Assembly (NCBI RefSeq): GCF_023101345.1
Contig: NZ_CP095848.1
Coordinates: forward strand, 4,242,001 to 4,306,000
Source: Hymenobacter sublimis
GTDB lineage: Bacteria; Bacteroidota; Bacteroidia; Cytophagales; Hymenobacteraceae
Direction of reading: 5' to 3'
Length of the DNA: 64,000 bases
Made by a program: the position numbers and the translations under genes. Under the pieces are notes generated by a model. That model did no database searches. It was not told the origin of the DNA and saw only the letters and a program-made list of their open reading frames with translations. Below are positions 63,141-64,000 of the stretch, piece after piece. Numbering within the stretch: the first letter of the stretch is position 1; every line of letters starts with the position of its first letter.

Positions 63141-63208
63141 TTCCGAGCCCGGCACGAAAGCTGAAGTAGCGCCGCGAGGCTTACTCCACTTTCGTGCCGG
63201 GCTCGGAA
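63141..63208. repeat. 20-bp perfect inverted repeat after the methyltransferase gene
   Basis: TTCCGAGCCCGGCACGAAAG (63141-63160) pairs exactly with 63189-63208 across a 28-nt loop, 49 bp after the stop. GACAGTTTTTGG follows, so it may act as a terminator. Confidence 0.75.
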
Positions 63209-63242
63209 TGACAGTTTTTGGCTGTTCCAGCGTTGTGCATTG

Positions 63243-63250
63243 TACCTTCG
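63243..63250 (+). promoter_or_regulatory. Candidate -7 box (TACCTTCG) of the Ig-like lipoprotein gene
   Basis: One base from consensus, 54 nt before the ATG at 63304. Confidence 0.4.
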
Positions 63251-63303
63251 GCTGGCGTAATCTGCTTTGGCCGATGCTGCTTTTTCTCCCGACTTATTTC
63301 TCT

Positions 63304-64000
63304 ATGGCCCTACCTGCCCGAGCGAGTATCTTTCTATTGTTAACGGCTGCGGCGGGCTTGGGTGGCTGCGCGGCCATTAGCTCGCCCGAGGGCGGGACCC
63401 GTGACACCATCCCGCCCAAGCTGGTGAGCACCACGCCCGCCAACGGGGCCCGCAACGTAACGGGGCAGTCGGTGCGGCTGGAGTTTTCGGAGCAGGTGCA
63501 GCTGAAGGATCTGCAGAAAAACCTGATTGTGGCCCCGGTGCTCGGCGACAAGGACACCTACAAAATCCGGGAAGACCGCTCAGCTATTACCCTGACCTTC
63601 GACCGCCCTTTCGCCCCGAACACTACCTACTCGTTTAACTTCGGCAACTCGATCAGCGACATTACCGAAAGCAACCCGGCCCAGAAAGTAGTGCTGAGCT
63701 TCAGCACTGGGGCCCGCCTCGATTCCGGCTCGGTCCGGGGGGTAGTGCGCGACCTGCTCACGGGCCAGCCCACCGAGAATACGGCCGTAGTGCTGTACCC
63801 GGAAGCGGATACGGCCAATATTCGGCGGGGCCGGCCCTACTACCTGGCCCGCACCGATAAGCAGGGTGGCTTTGAGCTGCAAAACTTGAAGGAAGGCCGC
63901 TACCGGGCGTTTGCCCTGGCCGATAAAAACCAGAGTAACCGCTACGAAGAGGGCGAAAAAATTGGCTACCTGCCCGAACTACTCACCGTGCGCCCCGGCC
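63304..64000 (+). CDS. Ig-like (Big_5) domain lipoprotein, partial (3' end outside window)
   Basis: 232 residues are visible. A lipobox LGGC (Cys22) follows the hydrophobic start. An SbsA-type Ig-like domain (Big_5, ~33-135) is marked by PPKLVSTTPANGARNVTGQS and FAPNTTYSFNFGNSISDIT. It leads into a carboxypeptidase-regulatory-like domain (~143-225, SVRGVVRDLLTGQPTENTAV and GFELQNLKEGRYRAFALAD). Such lipoproteins are common after mnmG in Bacteroidota and are thought to be envelope proteins. The rest of the gene lies outside the window. Confidence 0.85.
   Translation, partial: MALPARASIFLLLTAAAGLGGCAAISSPEGGTRDTIPPKLVSTTPANGARNVTGQSVRLEFSEQVQLKDLQKNLIVAPVLGDKDTYKIREDRSAITLTFDRPFAPNTTYSFNFGNSISDITESNPAQKVVLSFSTGARLDSGSVRGVVRDLLTGQPTENTAVVLYPEADTANIRRGRPYYLARTDKQGGFELQNLKEGRYRAFALADKNQSNRYEEGEKIGYLPELLTVRPG

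Noticed and set aside
1..64000. tRNA, rRNA, CRISPR or prophage genes
   Set aside because: I looked for T-loop motifs, regular direct repeats with spacers and phage structural genes and found none.

Overview
The window reads as a chromosomal segment of a high-GC, probably pigmented member of the Bacteroidota (Cytophagales), most like Hymenobacter. The signs are SusC/SusD transport, type IX secretion (T9SS) C-terminal sorting domains, TAnnTTTG -7 promoter boxes with few Shine-Dalgarno sites, a cruF/crtD-type carotenoid pair, and the DUF4175 - ATP-binding protein - ybeY - mnmG gene order. I see no rRNA, tRNA, CRISPR array, prophage or intact insertion sequence. The genus is an inference.

Region by region. 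1-1406: a sigma-70-like factor and a membrane-anchored anti-sigma/TPR-like protein, the latter cut by the left end. 1640-3886: a secreted GH64 beta-1,3-glucanase with beta/gamma-crystallin, CBM6 and T9SS domains. 4364-12201: core genes glyA, tatC, rpiB, rbfA, two membrane or coiled-coil proteins, a methyltransferase and a LolC/E-type permease. 12669-20305: a SNF2-type helicase, a zinc-ribbon protein, a beta-propeller-like T9SS protein, two small proteins and a frameshifted RlmI-type rRNA methyltransferase. 20676-32733: a beta-glucan utilization locus on the minus strand (SusC, SusD, PKD lipoprotein, GH16, GH5) with an unusual receptor that joins a 7TMR-DISM sensor to the DNA-binding part of an IS1595-type transposase. 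33751-36710: carotenoid genes (crtD-like, cruF-like) and a TetR regulator. 36994-38585: thioredoxin with a small partner and a GDSL esterase. 38821-48759: an alpha-glucan locus with a glycogen-phosphorylase-like protein, two GH13 enzymes, an SDR, an SLC45-like sugar transporter and a lipoprotein with a ThuA/GATase-like domain. 48995-64000: a glycosyltransferase, M16 peptidase, DUF4175 protein, RsbW-like ATPase, ybeY, an arginyltransferase-like protein, mnmG, a zinc-ribbon methyltransferase and an Ig-like lipoprotein cut by the right end.

How it fits together. The GH64, GH16 and GH5 enzymes with SusCD point to laminarin or other beta-1,3-glucan use: secreted cleavage, surface capture, TonB-dependent uptake. 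The DISM/transposase-ribbon fusion lies 35 bp behind the GH5 gene and is a candidate glucan-responsive regulator. The GH13 enzymes and the SLC45-like carrier form a separate maltodextrin route that may feed glycogen metabolism.

The most striking non-coding signal is a family of intergenic elements bounded by inverted, GTGA-rich arms. They abut or overlap the stop codons of the neighbouring genes. At three convergent gene pairs the arms enclose further palindromes that share one core hairpin. Upstream of mnmG there is a candidate attenuator or small RNA with mutually exclusive hairpins.
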